Positions 1-6,638 of a stretch of DNA of 13,198 bases are shown in pieces. Position 1 is the stretch's first letter, and every line of letters starts with the position of its first letter. This stretch comes from JAKLDO01 sp035354435 (GTDB lineage: Bacteria; UBP6; UBA1177): positions 1 through 13,198 of the forward strand of contig DAOQAY010000077.1 in the NCBI GenBank assembly GCA_035354435.1, read 5' to 3'. The notes under the pieces are model-generated. The model searched no databases and was not told the DNA's origin. It saw nothing but the letters and a program-made list of their open reading frames with translations. The translations under genes were made by a program, and so were the position numbers.

Positions 1-56
1 TAAGAGAAGGCGGAAGAACTGTTGGTGCAGGCGTTGTTTCTAAGATCATTGAATAG
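1..56 (+). CDS. tuf: Elongation factor Tu, C-terminal end (partial)
   Basis: Only the last 17 codons and the stop are present; the first complete codon begins at base 3 and the stop is TAG at 54-56. The peptide REGGRTVGAGVVSKIIE is the highly conserved end of EF-Tu domain III. EF-Tu is the GTPase that carries aminoacyl-tRNA to the ribosomal A site in the cytoplasm. Placement of tuf directly before rpsJ is the common str-S10 arrangement, so fusA, rpsG and rpsL probably lie upstream, outside the window. Only 17 nt separate its stop from rpsJ, which argues for read-through transcription into the S10 block. The call rests on a short but very distinctive tail. Confidence 0.95.
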   Translation, partial: REGGRTVGAGVVSKIIE

Positions 57-73
57 TATAAAGAGGTGATTAA

Positions 74-382
74 GTGAGTGACAAGATCAGAATCAAATTA
101 AAGGCATTCGATCACAAGATCCTCGACCAGTCTGTCGGTGAAATAATTGAAACGGTTTCACGCAGCGGAGCTAGAATTGCCGGTCCGATTCCGTTGCCGA
201 CAAAAATACACAAATATTGTGTTCTTCGTTCTCCTCATGTCGACAAAAAATCCCGTGAGCAGTTCGAGATGAGAATTCACAGAAGAATTCTGGATATTCT
301 CAATCCGACAAATCAGACAATGGATGAGTTGATGAAAACCGATTTGTCTGCTGGTGTAGAAATTGAAATCAAGACTTATTAA
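74..382 (+). CDS. rpsJ: 30S ribosomal protein S10 (NusE)
   Basis: The 102-aa product has the usual S10 length. Recognisable segments are IRIKLKAFDHKILDQSV near the N-terminus, GPIPLPTKIHKYCVLRSPHV at about residues 37-56, and RRILDILNPT towards the end. S10 sits in the head of the 30S subunit; as NusE it also pairs with NusB in antitermination complexes on rRNA operons. The start is GTG at 74, preceded by GAGGTGAT at 63-70. The tuf-rpsJ gap is only 17 nt, so there is no room for the long L4-binding attenuation leader that precedes rpsJ in E. coli; S10-operon control must differ here or act elsewhere. Confidence 0.98.
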   Translation: MSDKIRIKLKAFDHKILDQSVGEIIETVSRSGARIAGPIPLPTKIHKYCVLRSPHVDKKSREQFEMRIHRRILDILNPTNQTMDELMKTDLSAGVEIEIKTY

Positions 383-429
383 AAGGGTATGTTATTTTAT
401 TTTGATGTCATAAAGCAGAGAGGGTAACT

Positions 430-1050
430 ATGGCTGCTGGACTTATAGGAAGAAAAGTTGGCATGACACAGATTTTCAAAGAGGACGGCAAAGTTGTGCC
501 GGTAACCGTAATTGAAGCTGGTCCATGCTATGTAATTCAGAAAAAAGAAGCTCAGAAGGATGGCTATACTGCGATCCAGATCGGCTTCACTAAAAAGGAA
601 AAGAATGTAAACAGACCTGAAGCAGGGCATTTTAAAACTGCCGGACAGGGAGTTTTCAGAAAGCTTAAAGAATTCAGGGTGGCTGCCACAGAAATTGGCA
701 GCTATGAACTCGGTTCAGAGCTTACCGTTACAATGTTTGAAGCCGGACAGAAGATTAAGGTGACCGGTTTCACAAAAGGTAGAGGTTTTACCGGCGTGGT
801 AAAAAGATGGGGTTTTAGCGGTGGAAGATCGACTCACGGTTCTAAATTTCACAGAAAGGGCGGTTCTGTCGGTCAGAATGTAATGCCCGGTAAAATCTGG
901 AAAGGTAAGAAAATGGCCGGTCGTTACGGAAACGAGCAGGTTACCGTTAAAAATCTTGAAATTGTTAAAGTTGTTCCATCGGACAACACAATTGTTGTTA
1001 AAGGTGCTATTCCGGGTGCTACCGGCGGCATCGTTTACATTAAGAAGTAG
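430..1050 (+). CDS. rplC: 50S ribosomal protein L3
   Basis: The 206-aa protein opens with AAGLIGRKVGMTQIF, the standard bacterial L3 N-terminus. The conserved extension that reaches toward the peptidyl transferase centre (HGSKFHRKGGSVGQN, about residues 136-150) is followed by MPGKIWKGKKMAGRYGNEQVTVKNLEIV. L3 binds 23S rRNA early in 50S assembly. The ATG at 430 follows GAGAGGGT, and a 47-nt AT-rich spacer separates it from rpsJ, one of the longer gaps in the S10 block. It lies 11 nt before rplD. Length and motifs are normal. Confidence 0.98.
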   Translation: MAAGLIGRKVGMTQIFKEDGKVVPVTVIEAGPCYVIQKKEAQKDGYTAIQIGFTKKEKNVNRPEAGHFKTAGQGVFRKLKEFRVAATEIGSYELGSELTVTMFEAGQKIKVTGFTKGRGFTGVVKRWGFSGGRSTHGSKFHRKGGSVGQNVMPGKIWKGKKMAGRYGNEQVTVKNLEIVKVVPSDNTIVVKGAIPGATGGIVYIKK

Positions 1051-1061
1051 GGGAGGCGAAC

Positions 1062-1691
1062 ATGCCCGTTGTTGATTTATTTGACAAATCAAAAACCAAA
1101 GTCGGTGAGATAGCACTTAACGACGCTGTTTTTGCAGTTTCTTATGAAGGCAAGGAAGTTCTTGTATCTGAAGTTATTAAGATGCAGACTGCCGGCTGGA
1201 GAAGAGGAACTCATTCGACAAAAACTTATGCTACGATTTCCGGTGGAAATTCAAAGCCGTTCAAACAGAAAGGAACAGGAAGAGCAAGAAGAGGAAATAT
1301 GAGATCTTCAACTCTTAGAGGCGGAGCTCCGGCTTTCGGTCCTCAGCCCAGAGATTATTCCTATTCAATTCCAAAGCAGAAAAGAAAAGCTGCTATGCGT
1401 GCTCTTCTTTCACAGAGACTTGGAAGCGGATTACTGTTTGTGATAAAAGAATTCAACTTTAGTGAAATTAAAACTAAAGAAGCTACTGCAGTTCTGAAAG
1501 GAAAATGGGATCTTAAGGAAGCTGTTATTGTCGGTGGTGATAGTGAAGACAAGTTCTTCCTCAGCGTCCGCAATATTCCTGAGTTTCTTTTCCTGCACAA
1601 AACACAGATAAATCTTTATGACCTTATGGCATATAAGAATATCATTTTCACAGAAGAAGCAATTAAATACATTGATGAGGTTTTAGGATAA
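1062..1691 (+). CDS. rplD: 50S ribosomal protein L4
   Basis: The 209-aa product matches bacterial L4. The basic loop that extends into the exit tunnel is visible at about residues 60-95, with KPFKQKGTGRARRGNMRSS followed by RGGAPAFGPQPRDYSY. The C-terminal Rossmann-like part ends in YDLMAYKNIIFTEEAIKYI. In E. coli L4 also represses the S10 operon through a leader hairpin; no such leader fits between tuf and rpsJ here, so autoregulation of that kind is not supported. The RBS GGGAGG precedes the ATG at 1062. The stop TAA overlaps the rplW ATG by one base (TAATG), indicating coupled translation. Confidence 0.98.
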   Translation: MPVVDLFDKSKTKVGEIALNDAVFAVSYEGKEVLVSEVIKMQTAGWRRGTHSTKTYATISGGNSKPFKQKGTGRARRGNMRSSTLRGGAPAFGPQPRDYSYSIPKQKRKAAMRALLSQRLGSGLLFVIKEFNFSEIKTKEATAVLKGKWDLKEAVIVGGDSEDKFFLSVRNIPEFLFLHKTQINLYDLMAYKNIIFTEEAIKYIDEVLG

Positions 1692-1990
1692 TGAAAAAGG
1701 AAAAACATTTCGACATTATCAAAAGGCCGTTGTTGACTGAAAAATCGACAGCTTTGAGTAATGTAAGCAGACAGGGTTATATTTTTGAAGTCAAACTTGA
1801 CGCTACTAAAGAAGAAGTCAAAGAAGCGATTGAAAAAGTATTTAATGTTCAGGTTGCAAGCATTAATACCGTTGTTGTCGGCGGAAAAACAAAAAGAGTC
1901 GGCCGGGCTATCGGCAAGAGATCTACATGGAAAAAAGCCTATGTTACACTTAAAGAAGGCAATGAGATCAATCTTGTTGAAGGTGTTTAG
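1691..1990 (+). CDS. rplW: 50S ribosomal protein L23
   Basis: The 99-aa protein carries the L23 hallmarks IIKRPLLTEKST near the N-terminus and YIFEVKLDATKEEVKEAIEK, followed by the loop segment VVVGGKTKRVGRAIGKRSTWKK. L23 lies at the polypeptide tunnel exit and is the docking site for trigger factor and the signal recognition particle. Its ATG shares a base with the rplD stop, so it is likely translated by reinitiation; no separate intergenic RBS is possible, but AGGATA lies just inside the end of rplD. Length is normal. Confidence 0.98.
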   Translation: MKKEKHFDIIKRPLLTEKSTALSNVSRQGYIFEVKLDATKEEVKEAIEKVFNVQVASINTVVVGGKTKRVGRAIGKRSTWKKAYVTLKEGNEINLVEGV

Positions 1991-2022
1991 TAAATTAAAG
2001 TTTAAGGTTTCGGAGAAGAATT

Positions 2023-2853
2023 ATGGGTATTAAAATTTTCAAACCGACTTCAAACGGTCGCAGAAACATGAGTATCAGCGACTATTCTGAAATAACGAAG
2101 TCGAAACCCGAGAAGTCTCTGGTCGAACCGATCAGAAAAACCGGTGGAAGAAACAATGCTGGAAGAATAACATCCCGTTTCAGAGGGGGTGGAAATAAAA
2201 CAATGTACCGTATCATCGACTTTAAAAGAAATAAATTCGATGTTCCGGGTAATGTTGCTGCGATCGAATACGATCCGAACAGAAATGCAAGAATTGCTCT
2301 TGTTCATTATCTTGACGGAGAAAAGAGATATATTATCGCTCCGGACAAACTTGTTGTCGGCGACAAGATTGTTGCCGCAGGTCAGAATGAAGCTGATATC
2401 AAGCCCGGAAACTCCATGAAGATAAGGTTTATTCCTGTCGGTACTTATATTCACAATGTTGAACTGAAAATCGGAAAAGGCGGACAGATAGCAAGAGCCG
2501 CAGCTTCAGCAGTTCAGGTTCTTGGCAAGGAAAAAGATCATGCGACAGTAAGAATGCCTTCAGGTGAAATAAGAATTATAAATCTTGAGTGCAGAGCTAC
2601 GGTTGGTACTGTAGGTAATCAGGAATTTTCCCATATTAAGATCGGTAAAGCAGGAAAAATGAGATGGCTTGGAAGAAGACCTCATAACCGCGGTGTTGTA
2701 ATGAACCCGGTTGATCACCCGCACGGTGGTGGTGAAGGTAAAACTTCCGGCGGTCGTCATCCTGTTACACCATGGGGAAAACCGACAAAAGGTTACCGTA
2801 CCCGTAATAACAAGAGAACTGACAAGTTCAGAGTTAGAAGAAGAGATAAGTAA
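2023..2853 (+). CDS. rplB: 50S ribosomal protein L2
   Basis: The 276-aa product is a full-length L2. It begins with GIKIFKPTSNGRR, contains GRNNAGRITSRFRGGGNK at about 42-59, and has the conserved MNPVDHPHGGGEG at 227-239, whose His232 corresponds to the E. coli His229 near the peptidyl transferase centre. The C-terminus TRNNKRTDKFRVRRR is typical. L2 binds 23S rRNA domain IV and is needed for subunit association. The motif before MNPVDH reads RRPHNRGVV, where many bacteria have RRP-x-VRG. The 32-nt spacer upstream carries CGGAGAAG as RBS. Confidence 0.98.
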   Translation: MGIKIFKPTSNGRRNMSISDYSEITKSKPEKSLVEPIRKTGGRNNAGRITSRFRGGGNKTMYRIIDFKRNKFDVPGNVAAIEYDPNRNARIALVHYLDGEKRYIIAPDKLVVGDKIVAAGQNEADIKPGNSMKIRFIPVGTYIHNVELKIGKGGQIARAAASAVQVLGKEKDHATVRMPSGEIRIINLECRATVGTVGNQEFSHIKIGKAGKMRWLGRRPHNRGVVMNPVDHPHGGGEGKTSGGRHPVTPWGKPTKGYRTRNNKRTDKFRVRRRDK

Positions 2854-2886
2854 TAGTATTAACTGTAGAATATATGGAGGGTTGCA

Positions 2887-3153
2887 GTGCCTCGTTCTGT
2901 AAAAAAAGGTCCTTTCGTTGATTCCCATGTTTGGAAAAAAACAATAAAGGCTGTTGATAGTAATGATAAAAAGCCTATTAAAACCTGGTCAAGAAGATCG
3001 ACTGTTATCCCCGAAATGGTCGGACTCACTTTTTCGGTTTACAATGGACAGAAGTTCATCCCTGTTTTCATAACTGAAGATATGGTTGGATTTAAACTTG
3101 GAGAGTTTTCCCCTACGAGAACTTTCAGGTCACATTCAGGCAGCAAGAAATAA
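2887..3153 (+). CDS. rpsS: 30S ribosomal protein S19
   Basis: The 88-aa protein starts PRSVKKGPFVDSHV and ends with GEFSPTRTFRSHSGSKK, both diagnostic for S19. S19 sits in the 30S head with S13, close to the A-site finger of 23S rRNA. The start is GTG at 2887, supported by the upstream TGGAGGG and by alignment of the family N-terminus (MPRS). It follows rplB after 33 nt and is followed by an unusually long 70-nt gap that contains a candidate promoter. Confidence 0.97.
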   Translation: MPRSVKKGPFVDSHVWKKTIKAVDSNDKKPIKTWSRRSTVIPEMVGLTFSVYNGQKFIPVFITEDMVGFKLGEFSPTRTFRSHSGSKK

Positions 3154-3156
3154 TTC

Positions 3157-3184
3157 TTGCGAAATGGTTAGGCACATGTATAAT
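3157..3184 (+). promoter_or_regulatory. Candidate sigma-70-type promoter between rpsS and rplV
   Basis: In the 70-nt gap after rpsS, TTGCGA (3157-3162, 4 of 6 matches to TTGACA) is separated by 16 nt from a perfect TATAAT (3179-3184). Initiation would fall near 3191, giving a leader of about 33 nt before rplV. This would add transcription for rplV and downstream genes. It is inferred from consensus matches only; an AT-rich genome can produce such matches by chance. Confidence 0.4.
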
Positions 3185-3223
3185 GTAGCCGCTTAAATTT
3201 TTGTTAATCGTTGGAGATGCGAT

Positions 3224-3568
3224 ATGGAAGCGAAGGTTGTTAGAGCGATGCTCAAAAATTTTAGAATGTCTCCCCGCAAAGTAAGAGAAGTGGCGGATAT
3301 TATCAGGGGTAAAAATGCCGGGGATGCAAAAAACATTCTTGAGTTTACACCCAGAAAGTCTGCTTTGGCCATGAAGAAGCTTCTGGACTCGGCAATAGCA
3401 AACGCTGAGAACAACTTCAACATGGATCCCGATACACTTTATATTAAGACTGTGCTTGTTGATGACGGTCAGGTTATGAAGCGTTTCGTTCCGAGAGCAC
3501 AGGGCAGGGCAGCTAGAATTTTAAAAAGGTCAAGCCATATTACTATTGAGCTTGCACAGAACAAATAA
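3224..3568 (+). CDS. rplV: 50S ribosomal protein L22
   Basis: The 114-aa protein shows the L22 pattern: RMSPRKVREVADIIRG at about 14-29 and the beta-hairpin region VDDGQVMKRFVPRAQGRAA at 79-97, whose tip lines the exit tunnel and is the classic site of macrolide-resistance changes. It ends SSHITIEL plus a short tail. The ATG at 3224 has GGAG at 3213-3216. An ATG at 3217 is out of frame. It stands 70 nt after rpsS and 25 nt before rpsC. Nothing in the hairpin is deleted or duplicated. Confidence 0.97.
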   Translation: MEAKVVRAMLKNFRMSPRKVREVADIIRGKNAGDAKNILEFTPRKSALAMKKLLDSAIANAENNFNMDPDTLYIKTVLVDDGQVMKRFVPRAQGRAARILKRSSHITIELAQNK

Positions 3569-3593
3569 GATTTTTGATATACGGAGGTGAACT

Positions 3594-4262
3594 TTGGGAC
3601 AGAAGGTCAATCCCATAGGGCTAAGACTCGGGATAACCCGCACTTGGGGATCTGTTTGGTACAGCCATAAAAATTACAGCAAATGGCTGCATGAAGATCT
3701 CAAAATAAGAAAGGCAATTAAAAAAGAGTTTTACCCTGCTGGTATCGCCAAGACGGACATAGAGCGTTCTGGTGAAAAGCTTAAAATTATTGTTCATACT
3801 GCCAAACCCGGCATAGTTGTCGGAAGAAAAGGTGTGGGCATTGAAAAGATCAAGGAAATGGTTCAGAAGATCGCAAAAGATGTAACAGATGTTTTCGTTC
3901 AGACCGAAGAAGTCAGAAAACCTGAGATTGATGCTCAGCTTGTTAGCGAGAGCGTTGCTGAACAGCTTGAAAGAAGAGCCCATTTCAGAAGAGCAATGAA
4001 AAGAGCTATCGGTCAGGCAATGAAGAGCGGTGCCGAAGGTATAAAAATCCAGACATCTGGAAGACTCGGTGGTGCTGAAATTGCCCGTACAGAGCGTTAT
4101 CAGGAGGGAAGAACTCCTCTTCATACACTTAGGGCCAATATTGATTACGGTCATGCAGAAGCTAAAACATCCTATGGTATTATCGGTGTAAAAGTATGGA
4201 TGTCTAAGGGTGATATCACTGAAAGAAAAGTGGAAAACAAAAGAAAACAGAAAAACAAATGA
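3594..4262 (+). CDS. rpsC: 30S ribosomal protein S3
   Basis: The 222-aa protein begins GQKVNPIGLRLGI, has a KH domain with the GxxG loop GRKG at 77-80, and a C-terminal domain with SGRLGGAEIAR and TERYQEGRTPLHTLRA. The run of arginines around RRAHFRRAMK (128-137) matches the mRNA-entry helicase region described for S3 with S4 and S5. The start is TTG at 3594, chosen because the family N-terminus (MGQKVNP) begins exactly there and ACGGAGGTGA lies just upstream; no ATG is available in frame nearby. The lysine-rich tail ends 15 nt before rplP. Confidence 0.97.
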   Translation: MGQKVNPIGLRLGITRTWGSVWYSHKNYSKWLHEDLKIRKAIKKEFYPAGIAKTDIERSGEKLKIIVHTAKPGIVVGRKGVGIEKIKEMVQKIAKDVTDVFVQTEEVRKPEIDAQLVSESVAEQLERRAHFRRAMKRAIGQAMKSGAEGIKIQTSGRLGGAEIARTERYQEGRTPLHTLRANIDYGHAEAKTSYGIIGVKVWMSKGDITERKVENKRKQKNK

Positions 4263-4277
4263 TTGCAGGTATAAGCC

Positions 4278-4697
4278 ATGTTAATGCCGAATAAGGTTAA
4301 GCACAGAAAAACAATGAAAGGAAAGAGGTCGGGTTTAGCGACCTCCTGCAACAGTATTGATTTCGGAGAATATGCTCTGAAGTCAACTGAATGCGGCTGG
4401 ATAAACAGCAGACAGATAGAAGCCGCCCGTGTTGCTATTATGAGGGCGGTAAAAAGAGGCGGTCGTATGTGGATCAGAATTTTTCCTGATAAACCCATTA
4501 CAAAAAAGCCTCTTGAAGTAAGAATGGGAAAAGGAAAGGGAAATCCGGAAGAATGGGTATGTGTCATTAAACCGGGCAGAATTCTTTTTGAGCTCGGTGA
4601 TGTTGATGACGATGTTGCAAGAGAGGCTTTCCGTCTTGCTGCACACAAACTTCCTATCAGGACAAAAATCATTGGAAAGGGAGATGAACTGAAATGA
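4278..4697 (+). CDS. rplP: 50S ribosomal protein L16
   Basis: The 139-aa product starts MLMPNKVKHRK and contains GWINSRQIEAARVAI, IRIFPDKPITKKPLE and RMGKGKGNPEEWV, all typical for L16, which lies by the A-site tRNA on the 50S and is among the last proteins to join. The N-terminal part is somewhat divergent: residues 21-26 read ATSCNS and 37-40 read TECG, placing Cys24 and Cys39 where many L16 proteins have Arg or Pro. The stop overlaps the rpmC start by four bases (ATGA), so the two genes are likely translationally coupled. Confidence 0.97.
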   Translation: MLMPNKVKHRKTMKGKRSGLATSCNSIDFGEYALKSTECGWINSRQIEAARVAIMRAVKRGGRMWIRIFPDKPITKKPLEVRMGKGKGNPEEWVCVIKPGRILFELGDVDDDVAREAFRLAAHKLPIRTKIIGKGDELK

Positions 4698-4888
4698 AGA
4701 TTTCTGAATTAAGAGAGAAGACTGTAGCTGAACTTAATGATAAGCTGATGTCTTTCAAAGAAGAGCAGTTCAACCTCAGAATGCAGAAAAGTATGGGTCA
4801 ACTCGAAAAATCATCGAGAATTCTTGAGATCAAAAGGGATATTGCAAGAATAAAGACTCTTATTACCGAAAAGAAAAATAACGGCTGA
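4694..4888 (+). CDS. rpmC: 50S ribosomal protein L29
   Basis: The 64-aa protein has the two-helix L29 pattern: MKISELREKTVAELNDKLM, then EEQFNLRMQKSMGQLEKSSR and IKRDIARIKTLI. L29 sits beside L23 at the exit-tunnel rim. The ATG at 4694 overlaps the rplP stop (ATGA), and its RBS (AAAGGGAGAT, 4677-4685) lies inside rplP. Length is within the family's 60-70 aa range. Eight nt separate it from rpsQ. Confidence 0.97.
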   Translation: MKISELREKTVAELNDKLMSFKEEQFNLRMQKSMGQLEKSSRILEIKRDIARIKTLITEKKNNG

Positions 4889-4896
4889 GGTAAAAA

Positions 4897-5157
4897 ATGA
4901 CTGACAAAAAAATAAAAAGAGTGCTTACCGGAACTGTCGTATCAGATGCAATGGAAAAAACTGTAACAGTAAGAGTTACACGCCGTTTCAAACATGCTCT
5001 GTACAAAAAAATGATAACATCGCGCAAAAAATATCTTGCTCACGATGAAGAAAGCCAGTTCAAGGTTGGTGATGTTGTGCGAATTCAGGAATGTGCTCCG
5101 ATGAGCAAAAGAAAGACCTGGTTCGTTAAAGAAAAAATTGGTGAAAGCAGGAGATAG
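4897..5157 (+). CDS. rpsQ: 30S ribosomal protein S17
   Basis: The 86-aa OB-fold protein shows LTGTVVSDAMEKTVTVRV at about 10-27, then HPLY-like HALYKKMITSRKKYLAHDE and the conserved GDVVRIQECAPMSKRKTW. S17 is a primary 16S rRNA binder in the 30S body. The ATG at 4897 follows GAGG at the rpmC stop. Three nt separate its stop from rplN. Length and motifs are normal. Confidence 0.97.
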   Translation: MTDKKIKRVLTGTVVSDAMEKTVTVRVTRRFKHALYKKMITSRKKYLAHDEESQFKVGDVVRIQECAPMSKRKTWFVKEKIGESRR

Positions 5158-5160
5158 ATC

Positions 5161-5529
5161 ATGATACAGGAAATGACCAGACTGGCCGTAGCCGATAATT
5201 CCGGTGCAAAAGAAGTACAGTGCATCAAGGTTTATGGCGGATCAAAGATAAGATATGCCGGTGTCGGTGATGTTATCGTTGTAGCTGTAAAGCTTGCAGA
5301 ACCCAAAGGCAAAGTTAAAAAGGGCGATGTGAAAAAGGCTGTAATCGTACGCCAGGCAAAGGAAATCAGAAGAGATGACGGGTCTTACATTAGATTCGAT
5401 GACAATGCTGTTGTCATTGTTGACGACGCTTACGAACCTGTCGGTACCCGTGTTTTCGGACCTGTTGCAAGAGAGCTTCGTGGAAAAGGTTTCATGAAGA
5501 TAGTTTCTCTTGCTCCAGAAGTGTTGTAG
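5161..5529 (+). CDS. rplN: 50S ribosomal protein L14
   Basis: The 122-aa product has the canonical L14 length and opens MIQEMTRLAVADNSGAKEV, with GDVIVVAVKLAEPKGKVKKGDV, AVIVRQAKEIRRDDGSYI, FDDNAVVIV and the end GPVARELRGKGFMKIVSLAPEVL. L14 forms an intersubunit bridge with 16S rRNA and is the target site of the silencing factor RsfS. Its RBS GGAGA lies inside the rpsQ 3' end. It begins the part usually called the spc operon, but there is no gap or promoter here to separate it from the S10 block. Confidence 0.98.
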   Translation: MIQEMTRLAVADNSGAKEVQCIKVYGGSKIRYAGVGDVIVVAVKLAEPKGKVKKGDVKKAVIVRQAKEIRRDDGSYIRFDDNAVVIVDDAYEPVGTRVFGPVARELRGKGFMKIVSLAPEVL

Positions 5530-5538
5530 AGGTGCACA

Positions 5539-5850
5539 ATGGCAAATATTAAGAAAAACGACATGGTGAAGATTATCGCCGGAAAGGATAAAGGAAAAAG
5601 CGGGAAAGTAGTAGAAGTTCTCGTGAAAGAGGAAAAAGTTGTTGTCGAAGGTGTCAATGTTTACAAAAAACACCAGAAACAGACTGCAAAAAAAGAAGCA
5701 GGAATTGTAGACAAGAATATGCCGATTCATATTTCAAATGTTGCCGCCATTAATCCAAAAACTAATAAGGTGACATCATTCAAGATGAAAACTCTTGAAG
5801 ACGGCAGTCGCGTCAGAGTGGATAAGAAAACCGGCGAAATAATAGACTAA
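5539..5850 (+). CDS. rplX: 50S ribosomal protein L24
   Basis: The 103-aa protein has a KOW motif at the N-terminus (KNDMVKIIAGKDKGKSGKVVEV), then the L24 segments VEGVNVYKKHQK and MPIHISNVAAINP. L24 is an assembly-initiator protein for the 50S, binding the 5' region of 23S rRNA near the tunnel exit. The C-terminal segment that holds a CxxC pair in some bacteria reads NPKTNKVTSF here, so no zinc ribbon. It ends 12 nt before the preferred rplE start. Confidence 0.97.
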   Translation: MANIKKNDMVKIIAGKDKGKSGKVVEVLVKEEKVVVEGVNVYKKHQKQTAKKEAGIVDKNMPIHISNVAAINPKTNKVTSFKMKTLEDGSRVRVDKKTGEIID

Positions 5851-5852
5851 AC

Positions 5853-5856
5853 GGAG
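5853..5856 (+). promoter_or_regulatory. RBS deciding the rplE start
   Basis: GGAG at 5853-5856 abuts the upstream ATG at 5857 with no spacer but lies 6 nt before the in-frame ATG at 5863. The second ATG is therefore the likely start of rplE. Confidence 0.7.
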
Positions 5857-5862
5857 ATGACT

Positions 5863-6414
5863 ATGACTGAAAAATACAAGAGCAGACTTAGAGAGCAGTA
5901 CGAGAAAGAAATAAAGCCCGCTCTCCAGAAGGAACTCGATGTTAATGTGATGGCAGTACCTAAAATTGAAAAAATAGTTGTCAACATGGGTGTAGGTGAA
6001 GCAATTGCCAATAAAAAGATCCTTGAAGATGCTCATAAGGAACTTACGGCTATTGCCGGACAGAAGCCCCTTATCAACAAAGCGAAGAAATCTATTGCAA
6101 CTTTCAAGCTTAGAGAAGATATGCCTATCGGTACATCTGTAACTTTGAGAAAAGATGCGATGTATGATTTTCTCGATCACCTTATCAATATAGCGCTTCC
6201 GCGTGTTAAAGATTTTAAAGGTGTATCGGGCAAGTCTTTTGACGGTAGAGGCAACTATACACTCGGAATCAAAGAGTTTTTTATTTTTCCTGAGATCGAT
6301 TTTAACAAGGTTGAAAAGCCGAAAGGCCTTAATGTAACTATTGTTACAACTGCAACTAATGATAAAGATGCAAAACTTCTGCTCAAGAAGTTCAACATGC
6401 CTTTTAACAGTTAA
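5863..6414 (+). CDS. rplE: 50S ribosomal protein L5
   Basis: The 183-aa protein contains the L5 hallmarks IEKIVVNMGVGEA, KAKKSIATFKLREDMPIG, LINIALPRVKDFKGVS and SFDGRGNYTLGIKEFFIFPEI. L5 binds 5S rRNA and contacts P-site tRNA in the central protuberance together with L18. I start at ATG 5863 rather than 5857 because the Shine-Dalgarno GGAG touches the earlier ATG; the difference is two residues. In E. coli S8 represses the spc operon at a hairpin around this gene start; I did not recognise that hairpin in the 12-nt spacer. Confidence 0.97.
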   Translation: MTEKYKSRLREQYEKEIKPALQKELDVNVMAVPKIEKIVVNMGVGEAIANKKILEDAHKELTAIAGQKPLINKAKKSIATFKLREDMPIGTSVTLRKDAMYDFLDHLINIALPRVKDFKGVSGKSFDGRGNYTLGIKEFFIFPEIDFNKVEKPKGLNVTIVTTATNDKDAKLLLKKFNMPFNS

Positions 6415-6437
6415 CCGGGAAGATATAGGAGGATAAA

Positions 6438-6623
6438 TTGGCAAAGAAGAGTATCCGCATTAAGGCTGAAAGAAAGCCGAAGTTTAAGGTCAGGGCATAT
6501 AATAGATGTCCTCTCTGCGGAAGACCACAGGCATACCTTAGAAAATTTAAAATGTGCAGAATATGTTTCAGAGCGCTTGCGAACGAGGGAATGGTTCCCG
6601 GCGTGACCAAGTCGAGCTGGTAA
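6438..6623 (+). CDS. rpsN: 30S ribosomal protein S14, zinc-binding short form
   Basis: The 61-aa length and the cysteines C24-x2-C27 (CPLC) and C40-x2-C43 (CRIC) identify the short, zinc-binding S14 type, as opposed to the roughly 100-aa cysteine-free form. It ends with the usual GMVPGVTKSSW. S14 lies in the 30S head near S3 and S10. The start is TTG at 6438, giving MAKKS as in the family, preceded by TAGGAGGA at 6427-6434. The basic N-terminus KKSIRIKAERKPKFKVR is typical. Confidence 0.97.
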   Translation: MAKKSIRIKAERKPKFKVRAYNRCPLCGRPQAYLRKFKMCRICFRALANEGMVPGVTKSSW

Positions 6624-6638
6624 TTAAAGAGGTGAAAC

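Noticed and set aside
1785..2033. 82-codon plus-strand frame overlapping rplW and the rplW-rplB spacer
   Set aside because: Out-of-frame lysine-rich shadow of rplW; rplW itself has full family conservation.
3621..4154. 177-codon minus-strand frame opposite rpsC
   Set aside because: A shadow of rpsC caused by codon bias; no motif and no RBS-supported context.
4172..4672. 166-codon minus-strand hydrophobic frame opposite rplP
   Set aside because: Antisense to the clearly real rplP; hydrophobicity follows from the complement of Lys/Arg codons.
5242..5730. 162-codon minus-strand frame across rplN and rplX
   Set aside because: It spans two confirmed genes and their junction in antisense, with no supporting signal.
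5776..6444. 222-codon open frame on the minus strand opposite rplE
   Set aside because: It is wholly antisense to rplE and the end of rplX, whose proteins are unmistakable; its translation is rich in Phe, Ser and Cys with no recognisable motif.
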